DNA of 64,000 nt from Gentiana macrophylla. Lineage: Eukaryota; Streptophyta; Magnoliopsida; Gentianales; Gentianaceae. This document shows, piece after piece, positions 20,201 through 30,112 of this stretch; the first letter of the stretch is position 1; the number at the start of each line of letters is the position of its first letter. The stretch covers positions 1-64,000 of the forward strand of contig JAOBSW010001146.1 in the NCBI GenBank assembly GCA_026214975.1. The letters run 5' to 3'. The notes below the pieces were generated by a model. That model was given only the letters and a program-made list of their open reading frames with translations, was not told the DNA's origin and ran no database searches. Both the position numbers and the translations under genes were made by a program.

Positions 20201-21666
20201 TGTTTAGGGTATATTTTACTATATTTTCGGGCTTAATCCCTAAACAATTTACCTTATTTTTAAGGGAAATAAATGAGAAAAGCGTGTTTTAACCGTTAAA
20301 TTCCTATAATGGTTATTGAGGGGTTATAATTTAATTATGAGGGAATATTGAGTTTAAATGTTATTTGTGTTACGCATTTTTATTATTATTATTCGATGAC
20401 TTGGTGTAACAACAATCTTGCAGAAAATTAAAAGATATGCATGGGGATATCATTAATGGAGAAGATTAATCTCATTCAATCAAGTGATTTCAAAATAAAG
20501 AAGAAAATTGGAGCATTGAAGAGAGGATAAATCAGATCAGATCGAAAGAGTGAAGTAGGGAACACGGTATACGAAGCAGCAGTGTGAAAACGCGTAATTA
20601 GGTAGGCTCGGTCGACCGAGCCATGCTATTCGATCGACCGAGTGTCTCAATTCGGTTGACCGAGTCCTGGTCGAAAATCGACGCGCGTTTTTCTAGATCC
20701 TTCCTTATGTCGGCAAAACTCCTATATAAGCAAAGACCATTCGAGCGAGAAAAGACACATGCAATTTTACACACAGAAAAAGCACCACATCACACAAAAA
20801 CATGAGTTTCTTTCCTTCAATTCTTTGTTGGAGATCAAGGATGATTGAGGGATAAACAGTTCGCAGTAGGACAACAAGATGAATCCAACACAACACCATC
20901 ACAACCAAGGGATTTTCGAGTAGCAATTGTTTAGTGAGTTTGAATTTTAATTTCTTTATCAATTGAATAGATTTGAATGTTTGTTTTATTAGATTGAGAA
21001 ATCAATGAAACGTTTATCTGTTTTGAATTTTAATGAGAATTGGATTCATATATAGAACCGTTCTTTTGATACGATTAGTAATAATTCAAGAGATTGTTTA
21101 TTATTGATTGGGTAGGAGATTCGGAGACGAACTCGTGATCATGTTCTTAAATTGTTAATTTTGTTTTACTTGATAAAGAAAACGAAAGCTAAGTAAATTT
21201 GATTAAGGAAACTAGATCGAATTTAGGTTAGATCATACCAAGAAATATAATTCAATTCATGACTTGGTTGGGTGGTGGTTGTTTGGTGGATTCGTGTCGT
21301 TCTACTGTTCTTTTAATTATTTGTTAAATCAATTCGTCCGTGTTAATTATACGATTAGTTATTTTCAGAGCTTTAGTTATTGTTTTCTGCATATTTCTGC
21401 ATATTTCCGATCCCAGCACAATATTAGACGGCCGTCCGCATAAGTGAACGCCCGCCCAAAGATCGAATTTACATTTCTGTTTTAGTTTAGTCATTATTCA
21501 TCGTTTTTATTTTATAGTTAATATATACCTTAGTTTTAGATAATATTTAGTGACATAATCCGATAAACATTCGACTCCCTTAGGACGACCCGTTAACACC
21601 CTATACTACGAACCTTATACTTGGGGTGTTTCGGTTTATAAATTTAAAACACGTTTTTACCGAACA
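20201..21666 (+). repeat. 3' LTR of Athila-B (1466 bp)
   Basis: It is nearly identical to 10710-12174. Differences are concentrated around the palindrome array and TATA box (20620-20770) and around 21430-21470. Array palindromes are at about 20604-20662 and TATATAAG near 20723. Confidence 0.95.
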
Positions 21667-22469
21667 AAGACTCCTATGGGTACATCTCCATATCAAATGG
21701 TTTATGGTAAGCCATGTCATCTGCCAGTCGAGTTAGAGCATAGAGCTTATTGGGCTACAAAGTTTCTGAACTTTGACTCCCAATCTTGTGATAAGCATCG
21801 ACTGCAACAGTTGCATGAGTTGGACGAATTCAGACTCCAGGCTTACGAAAGCGCCAGGATCAGCAAAGATAAGATGAAACTCCTCCATGACGCGAAGATT
21901 AAGAAAAGAGAATTTCAAGTCGGGGAACAAGTTCTCCTGTATAATTCCAGGTTGCATCTGTTTCCTGGGAAGTTAAGGACATGATGGTCCGGTCCCTTTG
22001 AGATTCTCCAACTTATTCCTGGAGGCGTTCTAGAACTATGCGGTTATGGTGACCAACCGTTTCGAGTAAATGGTCAAAGGTGTAAGCACTACATTGGTGA
22101 ACCCAAGAAAAATCCTTTGATTGTTCGTTTCCTCGAGATCCTCGGGTGTGGTACTAAAGAAGTCGAAGAATTCGACGAGTTTTTTCACCCGACCTGTTTT
22201 CAGAGGATGACGGTAGTGGTCGATCTGAAGAAGTTCTAGCAGGTAGTTGGGATATGGAAGAGTATGAGAAGGAGCGTAGGCTGAAACGTCATCAGAATAC
22301 TCAGAAGAAGAGGAAGTCTACCATGGGGCAGTTTAAACATATTTGGAAAGCTATCAAAGATTTCACCCCATGTGTTAAGTGCTGTTTCTGCAGCCGAACT
22401 GCTAACCAAAGTTTCGACGAGGTAGTGGCTGGCAGAAAAGTCAAATGGCCTGATCCAGGCCGAGCTTAA
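21667..22469 (+). pseudogene. int: Integrase C-terminal part of Athila-A, resumed after Athila-B
   Basis: After the AAGAC duplicate the frame continues with PMGTSPYQMVYGKPCHLPV and a charged helical stretch to a TGA at 21982. The tail with GGVLELCGYGDQPFRVNG follows in frame. The last part is frame-shifted and ends with a basic Cys-rich segment (CVKCCFCSR) and WPDPGRA before the stop at 22467. The two integrase halves rejoin without loss of sequence at the insertion point. Confidence 0.88.
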
Positions 22470-22471
22470 GC

Positions 22472-22521
22472 AGTGTCGAGCTAACGACATTAACCAAAAG
22501 CGCCACTAGGAGGCATCCTAG
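22472..22521 (+). other. Post-stop hairpin block after Athila-A pol
   Basis: Hairpin 1 pairs GTGTCG with CGACAT around AGCTAA (22472-22491, including a flanking A-T pair). After caaaagcgcca, hairpin 2 pairs CTAGGA with TCCTAG around a GGCA loop (22506-22521). The block begins three bases after the pol stop. Confidence 0.75.
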
Positions 22522-22633
22522 ATATCATCATCTTTAGTTGTTTTTGTTTTATGCCTTTGTAGTTTTAGTATTTAAGTTTAGTTTACTAAGTTTTGCTTTT
22601 GTTTGTATCTGTCAGTTTAGCAGTGTTTTAGAT

Positions 22634-23010
22634 ATGGATTTCGGAGTTCTACCAGAGGAGTTACCTTTCCTTAGGAGGATCCCACTTATCACTGTAGATG
22701 ACGGACCGGGGGGGACTATCGTTTTACCCGCATCAGGACTGTCACCTATGTTCTTATTGTTCCCCGCTGTTCGGGAGGTGGAGACTTTACTGCTGAGGAG
22801 TTGCAGGCAGCTCTAGGACGTCCGTACACAATCCTGAATGATCCGATGCTGACAGATTTAGCGCTAGTGCTGCAAGGTGAACATTTTCGGGGTGTTGATG
22901 TAGCTGGTGAGGATTGGGGTTTGCAGGATGAGTATGACTTCCCTCCGGCGATTGATATGCTCCGCCGTCTTATCCGAGTTGTGGATTGGTCAGAAATTTA
23001 CGATGACTAG
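22634..23010 (+). pseudogene. Small ORF of about 125 codons between pol and env-like ORF, unknown function
   Basis: The ATG at 22634 opens MDFGVLPEELPFLRRIPL, then GPGGTIVLPASG. One single-base frameshift at about 22775-22790 moves the reading to a frame with EELQAALGRPYTILNDP and ends at TAG 23008 after VVDWSEIYDD. The product is acidic with hydrophobic stretches, and no signal peptide or known motif is seen. It is bracketed by two copies of the post-stop hairpin block, as if it were a separate translation unit. Athila-B has no counterpart. I do not recognise the family. Confidence 0.55.
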
Positions 23011-23026
23011 CGTTGTTAGGTTGTTT

Positions 23027-23076
23027 CGTCGAGCAAACGACGTAAAACAAAAGCGCTCGGTGGGAGGCAACCCACT
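23027..23076 (+). other. Post-stop hairpin block after the small ORF
   Basis: Hairpin 1 pairs CGTCG with CGACG around AGCAAA (23027-23042). After acaaaagcgct, hairpin 2 pairs GTGGG with CCCAC around AGGCAA (23060-23075). The block starts 17 bases after the stop of the small ORF. Compared with 22472-22521 the stems differ in sequence but still pair. Confidence 0.75.
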
Positions 23077-23228
23077 AATTTCTATTGTTTTTACTTATTT
23101 TCTAGTGATTTTATGTATTTTGTCGTTTTTCATTTGTATTTTTAAGGTTTTATTTAGGTTTAATGAGAAAGTGCAATTTTGAATTTGAATTGTATGAAAA
23201 TTTTATAATTTTTGCATTTTTCTGCCTT

Positions 23229-23449
23229 GGACGCCCGTCCAGAGATATGGACGCCCGTCCGCCATGGCCAATTCTTGAACGAGCGTCCACTATGCCTGGA
23301 CGCCCGTCTGAAATTTTCCCTCCAATCCTGTATCTGATTTGAAAGTGTGGACGAGCGTCTGCTACACTGGACGCCCGTCCAGTTCATATGTTCTATACTG
23401 AACGCCCGTCCACAGGGTTGGACGAGCGTCCAGACCCTGCCTATATATA
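23229..23449 (+). promoter_or_regulatory. Internal promoter-like region: eight palindromes then TATATATA
   Basis: GGACGNNCGTCC-type 12-mers start at 23229, 23249, 23277, 23298, 23349, 23369, 23400 and 23420. Steps are 20, 28, 21, 51, 20, 31 and 20 bp, close to whole turns of the helix. TATATATA lies at 23442-23449. The design copies the Athila-A LTR promoter but lies inside the element, 577 bp before the env-like ATG. Confidence 0.75.
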
Positions 23450-24025
23450 CCCCCTCAACCCATGAACATTCACTTTTTCAGAATTTCAAATCGAAAAAAC
23501 CGACTTTTTGCCTCCTCTTCACCTCAATTCTTCAATACTACACCAAATTGGGCGATTTCAGTTGCTATAGATCTCTTTTGATCCCCTCTTTTCACTTTCC
23601 TAAACATTATTCCTCAATCAACACTCATTTGGACGAATCAGAGCCCTCATTGGTCCGACTTTTTCCAAGGAAAAATTCGATTTTGGCCTCGAATTTGCAT
23701 TGATAGGGCTCCTTTCTAGCATCATCATCATCTTCTCATCAACATTGGTAAGTTTCTAGTAACTTTTCTGGGATTAATTCACATTTTTTTTGGAGTTCGA
23801 TTTTCGGCTCGACTCTTTTATGTGAATTGTACCTTATTTGTTTTTTTTCCTTGTTTTGGGGCTGGTTTCTTGCTGTGTTGGTGATGTGATGAATGATGAA
23901 TGGGTTGTTTGGTGATGATGGATGGTTGTGGTTTGTGGTTTGGTTATTTTAAAATCCCGATTTGGATGTTAAACGGGTACCTTGTTTTGATTTGGGAATG
24001 TTTTGGTTTAGTCTAGGCTTGAATC

Positions 24026-25516
24026 ATGGTCCATAAGAAGGCGGTAGTCAAGAGGCATGGTAAGGGTGTGGCTCAGGAGCCCAGTAAGAAACGGAAAGTT
24101 GTTGATCCTACTGAGGTGACTCCTACTCGAGGTGTTCGGATTGGTGCAAGACACAACCCTCCTAGGTCTAAACAAGCTCAGTCTGGGGCCCCATTAAGAG
24201 ATGAGTCGCCATCTGGTTCCGATACAGAGGATGATGTCCCGTTAGCACGATTTCCTAGGAGTCAACGGAGTGGTGACCCATCTAGAGTCGAACCGGCTGA
24301 GAATGTTCCTAGCCAGGAGGAGGCTAGTACGCGAGTTGAACCGGTTAGGACAACTCTTAGACCTCCTGCTCCTCCTATTCCTTTGGCTCGTAGATTTATC
24401 AACCCTAAGGCTTACGAGGTTTATACTAAACATTATCAGACGAGGACGATGTTGATAGAGAGGGCGGTTATGGAACCGAAGGTTGATCCGGCGTTTGTGA
24501 AGTTGTTAAAGGATAGGAAATAGGATGCCTTGATGATAATCCCAAGTACCCCGGTCAATGACACGTTGGTTCGTGAGTTTTATAGCAACTGTTCAGAGAC
24601 GGACTTGGAAACCGGAGTTGTAATGGTGAGAGGGGTCAAGGTCCCGTTCACCCCGAAAGTCATTAACGAGAAGTACGGTTTAGCATCGTTTGAGGGGTTG
24701 GACTACAAAGAGGCTATCAAGGCTAAACAGGATGCCGGCCAGGATCCTTTGGAGGAGTTGCGTTTGAAAGTGTGCCCGGATGTTCCGTGGACACTAAGGC
24801 CGGGTGGAGACCGAAAGGAGTTAGTGACTACAACTTGGTCCGAGGACTGGAAGGTCCAGTGTCGCTTTATACAGAGTATGTTGTTGCCAAAGAACAACCT
24901 CACACATTTCCACATTGGAGACCTTGGGATGCTATACGCTCTGAATTTCAAGCTGAATGTCGATGTAGGTCAAGCCTTATTTGATGAGATTGCGACCAAT
25001 CAGAAAGTCTATGCCCGGTGTTTGATTATTCCCCACTTGATCCATAGTCTATGTGTGGATGCCGGTGTTCCTGAGTATAGGCCGGATCTTAAACTGAAAA
25101 ACCCGAGGGCGATTCAACGAGAAAAGATTAGGACTTCGGGACATTCTGAGACGGAGGCACCACGTGAGCCCGGTTCATCTTCGGCACCTCCTCGAGCATC
25201 CTCCCTCCCTAATTTATCTCCCTCTGTCCGGATGAGGTTGAGTATGGCCAACAGTGTAAGGAACTGGATGGAGGATATTCGGACTTCACAAAATAACATC
25301 TTGACCATTTTACGGTGCATTAGTGAGGGCCGGATGCCGAGGGACGACATGGTCTTCAATCCGAGCATCATTGATTATGTCTATTCTGACGAGATTGAGC
25401 AGGCCATTGCAGATGTTCTGACCGAGTCTGAGTCGTCTTCTGACGAGGAGCAGCCTGACTCTCCTGCGGGTGGAGCACCTCCGGCTGATGATTCTGCGGC
25501 GCCGGGCCAGACCTGA
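24026..25516 (+). pseudogene. Env-like / extra ORF of Athila-A, one in-frame TAG
   Basis: An ORF of about 496 codons is in one frame, broken only by a TAG at 24521. The N-terminal 165 codons are basic and Pro/Ser-rich, with a possible nuclear-localisation cluster near the start (SKKRKVV). The second part has LVREFYSNCSETD, VMVRGVKVPFTPKVINEKYG and IPHLIHSLCVDAGVPEYRP. This matches the pattern of the plant 'putative plant transposon protein' domain found in Athila env-like ORFs. The acidic C-terminus (ESESSSDEEQ) ends at 25516. I see no signal peptide or clear transmembrane segment, so an envelope role is not supported by this copy. Confidence 0.75.
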
Positions 25517-25935
25517 TCTTATTTTTCCATTTTAGCTGTTGCTTTGTCCTAGATACGATGATTGTATAATCTTGATACTTTTCCCTACTTGATTCATTGT
25601 ACTTTTGATATTGCTACTGTTTATTTTTCCAATGAATCATGTAAGCCATAAGGCGTCCATACTTTCATTTGACTTTACTCTTTTTTTTGGTTGTATTAAA
25701 TGTTTCATCTTTTGATTTTCTTCATTTTTGATATATCCTTTCATTCTGGTATAATTCCCCGTTTTCCCCGAGATTTTTCCGTGTTTGTCGAGTCGTGCAG
25801 GTATATTTTCAGCTGTGTTGTCGTGCTCGCTTTTACATCGTCTGGTTACGATTTCTAATTGTCACTACGTAGGCTCCGGCCTGACCAACGATCCGAGTAT
25901 CGATTGAACTTAACGATCGAGGACATGTTGTAGTC

Positions 25936-25951
25936 TAAGTGTGGGGGAGGG
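25936..25951 (+). other. Internal polypurine tract of Athila-A
   Basis: taagtgtgggggaggg is preceded by gaggacatgttg, about 1.0 kb upstream of the LTR-adjacent PPT. It could prime a second plus-strand start. Confidence 0.7.
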
Positions 25952-26421
25952 AATTATTTTATATGCACCTATACATTTGCTTAATTCGTTACGAGTCTAT
26001 GCAAAATGAGCTAGAATTTTCAAAAAATTTCGACATTTTGTTTTTTGTTTTGTCCCGAGTAGGCAATTCAATTCAATGTTCGTTATTTTTATAGTCATCC
26101 AAGCTATTTATCATATGATTGATAAGTTAGTTGTTTCACCTGAGATCTATTTTTCATGAGCCATAGTGAACGATGAGCTAATTTATAAAGTTATACCCCT
26201 TTTGACGAGTGATTTCTGATTTTCTTATAAGTCATGTGGTTAGTGCTACGTATATATCTTGAGATTTATTGTAGTTTGTATTTAGATCCGGAGTATGATA
26301 TACTGTGAATATCTTAGGTTTGAATGTGATAAGTAACACGTAACTTATTGTCAAATGAAATAGTTGAGTTTAAAATGAATTAATTGGGTGTGTCGAAAGC
26401 TAGTCAATGATTTGAGTGCGG

Positions 26422-26532
26422 TAGGGCATTATCTCGAAATGTCCTATACCACTATGATGACTAAAAGCTCACGACAGTCAGAAAAAGCTGCCTTATGATT
26501 TGAGTAAGGTAGGGTATATCTCGAATATCCTA
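26422..26532 (+). other. Paired stem-loops in the Athila-A 3' region
   Basis: Stem 1 pairs TAGGGCATT with AATGTCCTA (26422-26446). Stem 2 pairs TAGGGTAT with ATATCCTA (26510-26532). Both loops read ATCTCGA. Units are about 88 bp apart, as in Athila-B. Confidence 0.75.
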
Positions 26533-26948
26533 TTCTGCTATGACAGGGCAAGAGCTTGTTCTGATGTGCGTTTAAAAAGTGAACTAGTAAATCAACTAAA
26601 GAATTGGTATGAAATGAATGAAAGACTAAGTTATCGTCTATCTTATCCCCAGTAGAAACTGATAGATATGATGTAGGGATTATCCTCTGAGTATTTCAGA
26701 AAGGCACTAGATATATTCGATCATCCTTTTCGGGATATTTTACGTTTGTAGGGTACATCTTATGAGTGTCATTTATTGCTAGTCTACGAGGGGGTATTAG
26801 CTAGTTTTGCTTTGAGTTTCTCAAGTTCGGATTTAGTGGAAGTTTTCTATGGCTTTGCACACACACAGTGGTGAACTTCGATTTATTGGATCTATGCTAT
26901 ATTATGCGAGATGTCTGCTTTGCGTTTGAGAGCCTAATTTTCGTCTTG

Positions 26949-26986
26949 TTTTGCTCGGGACGAGCAAAAGCTAAGTGTGGGGGAGT
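26949..26986 (+). other. PPT-adjacent hairpin and polypurine tract of Athila-A
   Basis: Arms TTTTGCTCG and CGAGCAAAA flank loop GGA (26949-26969); the PPT ctaagtgtgggggagt runs to the LTR at 26987. Compared with Athila-B, the fifth base pair of the stem is C-G instead of T-A. Confidence 0.85.
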
Positions 26987-28519
26987 TGTTAAGGGTGAAT
27001 TTATACGTTCTACAATGCTATATTTTATGATAATTTCCTCCATATTTGTATAATTTGCATAGAAAATGAGCGTTTAATGGAATTATTGAGCAAATTATAT
27101 TTTAAACGGGTTATTCGCAAAATAGGTTAATTTTGGGTGTTTTAATTGTGATTTTATGATTATTTGGATGATATTACGTTTTGCGATGTTTTTGATGTGT
27201 TATAGGTACATGTTTGATGCTCAAATGATGATCAAAAAGAGATAAGAGTCGAAATATATGATGATTTGGATTGATGAAAAAGGATAAAGATGAAGAAATC
27301 AAGATTAAGTCGATCCTGGACTGGCGTCCAGAAGTTTGAACTGGCGTCCAGCATGGACGAGCGTTTGAAGATATGGACGAGCGTCCAGGAGGAAAAAGTT
27401 GATTCAGAGAGTTTGGACCCTGAGTGGACGGGCGTCTGAAGCAAGTCTGAAGCTAAGCGAACGAGCGTTAAATAAGATGGACGGGCGTCCAGCCGCCGCC
27501 ATGCTGGAACCGACTTAGTTATCTATAAATACAGCTGCGTTTTTCCACATTAGATATACCATATACACATTACTCAAAAACCTAATCCTAGGGGCGGCTT
27601 AGGCTGCGTTTTTACTCTGTTTTTCTTCAGTTTATGCACTCTAAATTCTAGGCTAGTTTAGATAGTTTTTATGCACTTTTATTCATCAATTCCAAGTTTC
27701 AAGAGGATGCTTAGAGGCTAAAGCCTTCTGAACGAGCGTTGTGAAGCCATCCGATTCAACAATTCAGTTCCGTTCTTGATTATTTTGTGAGTTTTTAATA
27801 CAAGTTGTTTCTTTTATCATGTATATTATTGTTTATGCAATTTCATATCGAAAGATCGTTGCTTTGTTGATTGTTTTATTTGATGAAAATCATCTAAACG
27901 TTAGATCACCATGATAAAGAATAGTTATTTGATCTATATAACGAGAGTTAATAGGTTAGATTTCTAGGTTAAAAACGTTTAAAGTTTACACTTTGGATTA
28001 GAAAAAGCGTTAATCTTTATATCGAAAGATAGAGATTTCTAGACGAACTACCTAAGAAATTAGGGTTCATACTTTAGAAAAGGTGAATCACAACTTGGTT
28101 AGGAATCACGAAATAATCTGAATTGGAATTGAATGTTGATAGGATAGGTGGATCAATTGCTTGTTTGTCCGTTATAACTTGATCAAATCCCTTGAACTAG
28201 AATTGTTTAGCTTTGTTAATCTTTCTTGCATCTTAGGTTTAGTTGTAGTTTAAATTGTTCGCAACCCGTATTTTCCTGGCTTTAGATCTTATCTTCTGTC
28301 CAGTTTTCCTTATTGTTATCTTTCGTTTTAGTTATTCCCTGTTTAGTTATTTGCTGTTTAGTTTTAGTAATGGTGATATAGGTTAGTTAGAACAAAAACT
28401 AGGATTACCAATCGTTAGTTCCCCGTAAGATCGACCCGGTAATAGTCACTGTACTACGATCCCTGCACTTGGGGAATACCGGATTATAAATTTATTACTT
28501 GTTAATAAAATCCGTGACA
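26987..28519 (+). repeat. 3' LTR of Athila-A (1533 bp)
   Basis: It begins TGTTAAGGG and ends GTGACA. The palindrome array lies at about 27316-27490 and TATAAATA at 27524-27531. It lacks an 18-bp segment present near 3523 in the 5' copy. Confidence 0.95.
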
Positions 28520-28524
28520 GCCAT
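28520..28524 (+). repeat. Right target-site duplication of Athila-A (GCCAT)
   Basis: It repeats 3250-3254 and confirms one insertion event. Confidence 0.93.
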
Positions 28525-30112
28525 CATAAGAAGTGTTATCCCTCCAAGTGCCCAGTATGTAGCGGGAGAGAGACGTTGCGGCCTGCTCGTATTTTACTTT
28601 TCTTTTCTGTTTCATTTCCTCGGCGTTTATATTTTCTGGCTTTTTCATCTTTTTAATGTGTGGCTCTGATTGTTTTCCTTGCAGGCAGAATGGTCCTTGC
28701 TAATGAGGATAGGAACACCATCATGGCCCAACTAAAGGAGGAAAGAAAGGCCCAAAAAGCGCTATTGGGGGCCAGCCAGCCAATGGCTCATCCTCCTCCG
28801 ATTAGTATGGAAAACACTTTGTCAACCGATGCTGCCACTTTGGCGGAGCCTCTCAATGTTCTGGGCTCTGAAGCTGGTGTTCCTTCCATGGTGCCTAGGA
28901 AGCCCAACGATACGAATAAATCGAAGAGAAAAAACAATGTGGGGAGGAAAAACACTGGCTTGGTTGATGAACCTGAACGATCAGAGGAAACTGATGATCC
29001 GACTCTGCCTAAGATGCGCAAGACTAATGTCGGTCAGGGTTCTGGTGGTGCCACTTCTGATTCTGCCAAGATGATTGAAGATGCTCACATTTCTTAGGGC
29101 GTTGAACCCCTCACTGTTGCTGTGGACTTGACCGAGAGCCCGGTTAAAAAAACCATCGACAAGGGCAAAAAGGCTGCTTCCAATTCAGTGCCAAAAATGT
29201 TTGGTAAGGGAAAAGTTCCTATTGGGCCCGCTGGAAAACCGGCTCTGTGGTTGGATCGAGAATTTCTGAAACAACCACTTACTCTCAAGACGGCAGGGGA
29301 GTTATATGCTTTAATTGCCGACGTGGTTCCTTTGCGGAATCTTAAAGTTAAGATGCCTGACGCACCACAGTTGTTGGTGGGTCAATGAATGGTCAATCGG
29401 ATAGCCGAAGCGGATGTGGTAGCTACGACAGCCTCTATGGGACCTTCTGGCAGTCTACAACTTTTATCAGAGGCTCTTGCACTATATGGATCCACAGCCA
29501 GCGCTGTAATATACGTTTCTTTGCTCTATTTTCTTATCTTTTAACAATCGTTTGATCTAAAGATCTATTCTTTCTTAGGTCGTGACCAAGTTAAAGCCAG
29601 TCAAATGGGCTTGCAACGAAGAGGCAAAACAAATGATGAGTCTGTTCGCTGAGTTGGAAAAGAAGTTGGCCGCTAAAACCTGTCGAGCCACGGAATCTAA
29701 AGAAAAAGAGAGGGCCCTTCAAGACTAAGTCAATCGACTGTGCTCTGAGAGTTTTGAAATTGATCAGCTCCGTTCCGAAAATTCAGACCTCTCCAAGAAA
29801 GTTCAGCAAAGTGAGGCCTCTATCAGGAAAGCTCAATTGGCCATGTATTTACAGAAGTCTTCAGAGTCAGAGAGAGAAAGGGCCTTGGCTAAGGTGGTGG
29901 AGATACAAGAACACGCCGATCAACTTGAGGGGGAGCTGGAGGAAGCTGAATCCACTATTGCTGACGTTGCCAGCAAAGTTAAAGACACATTATTGGATGG
30001 GTTTGACAAGGGGTTTTATCTAAGAGAAGAGCTGAAGCCACTAATGGGGTTGCCACGACTAGTGATGCAGGTGGGGAGAAGAGTCCTAAGCAAGAGAGTG
30101 ACCAATATCTGA
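28525..30112 (+). pseudogene. C-terminal part of the PF04195-like gene, with coiled coil and candidate introns
   Basis: The interrupted reading resumes after the TSD. A candidate intron spans 28555-28684 (donor gtatgt, acceptor ccttgcag) and a second spans 29506-29578 (donor gtaata, acceptor ttcttag). Between them one frame is open from about 28690 to 29505 except for TAG 29095 and TGA 29386, with a low-complexity basic stretch and LDREFLKQPLTLKTAGELYAL. The last exon encodes a heptad-rich coiled coil (SLFAELEKKLAAK, then ESERERALAKVVEIQEHADQL) with one TAA near 29727 and a frame change. A long C-terminal coiled coil is usual for this family. Confidence 0.55.

Larger units (their letters stand above)
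10710..21666 (+). mobile_element. Athila-B: second Athila-type element nested in Athila-A integrase
   Basis: This is a complete 10957-bp element with LTRs of 1465 and 1466 bp, a tRNA-Asp-type PBS, gag, protease, RT, RNase H, integrase, a 3' noncoding module and PPT, and a perfect 5-bp TSD. It is same-strand with Athila-A and from a different family: the LTRs do not match. It lacks the env-like ORF and the small ORF of Athila-A. The LTRs differ at a modest number of sites, roughly two per cent by eye and clustered in a few blocks, so it is younger than its host. Confidence 0.95.
25517..26948 (+). other. 3' noncoding module of Athila-A
   Basis: About 1.4 kb without a convincing ORF. It contains the ccccgag...gtcgagtcgtgcag segment (25757-25800), internal PPT (25936-25951), paired stem-loops (26422-26532) and the tagggattatcctctgag segment near 26675. 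The same elements in the same order occur in Athila-B; most also occur inverted in LARD2. Confidence 0.7.
3255..28519 (+). mobile_element. Athila-A: Athila-type Ty3/gypsy element, about 14.3 kb once the nested insertion is discounted
   Basis: The order is 5' LTR, PBS of the tRNA-Asp type, leader, gag, protease, reverse transcriptase, RNase H, integrase, a small ORF, an env-like ORF, a 3' noncoding module, PPT and 3' LTR, flanked by a perfect 5-bp TSD. Domain order (integrase last) is that of Ty3/gypsy. The PBS tggcgccgttgccgggga and the extra ORF after pol are Athila hallmarks. Athila-B interrupts the integrase at 10710-21666. The LTRs differ by scattered substitutions plus an 18-bp indel near 3523, so the insertion is not very recent. 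All ORFs carry stops or indels, so the copy is probably inactive. Confidence 0.95.

Noticed and set aside
23229..23431. Regularly spaced palindromes that resemble a CRISPR array
   Set aside because: Repeats are 12 bp and variable, spacers are unequal, there are no cas genes, and the setting is a plant retrotransposon upstream of a TATA box.
27045..27120. AT-rich start of the 3' LTR as a separate MITE
   Set aside because: The same sequence starts the 5' LTR at 3255; it is U3.
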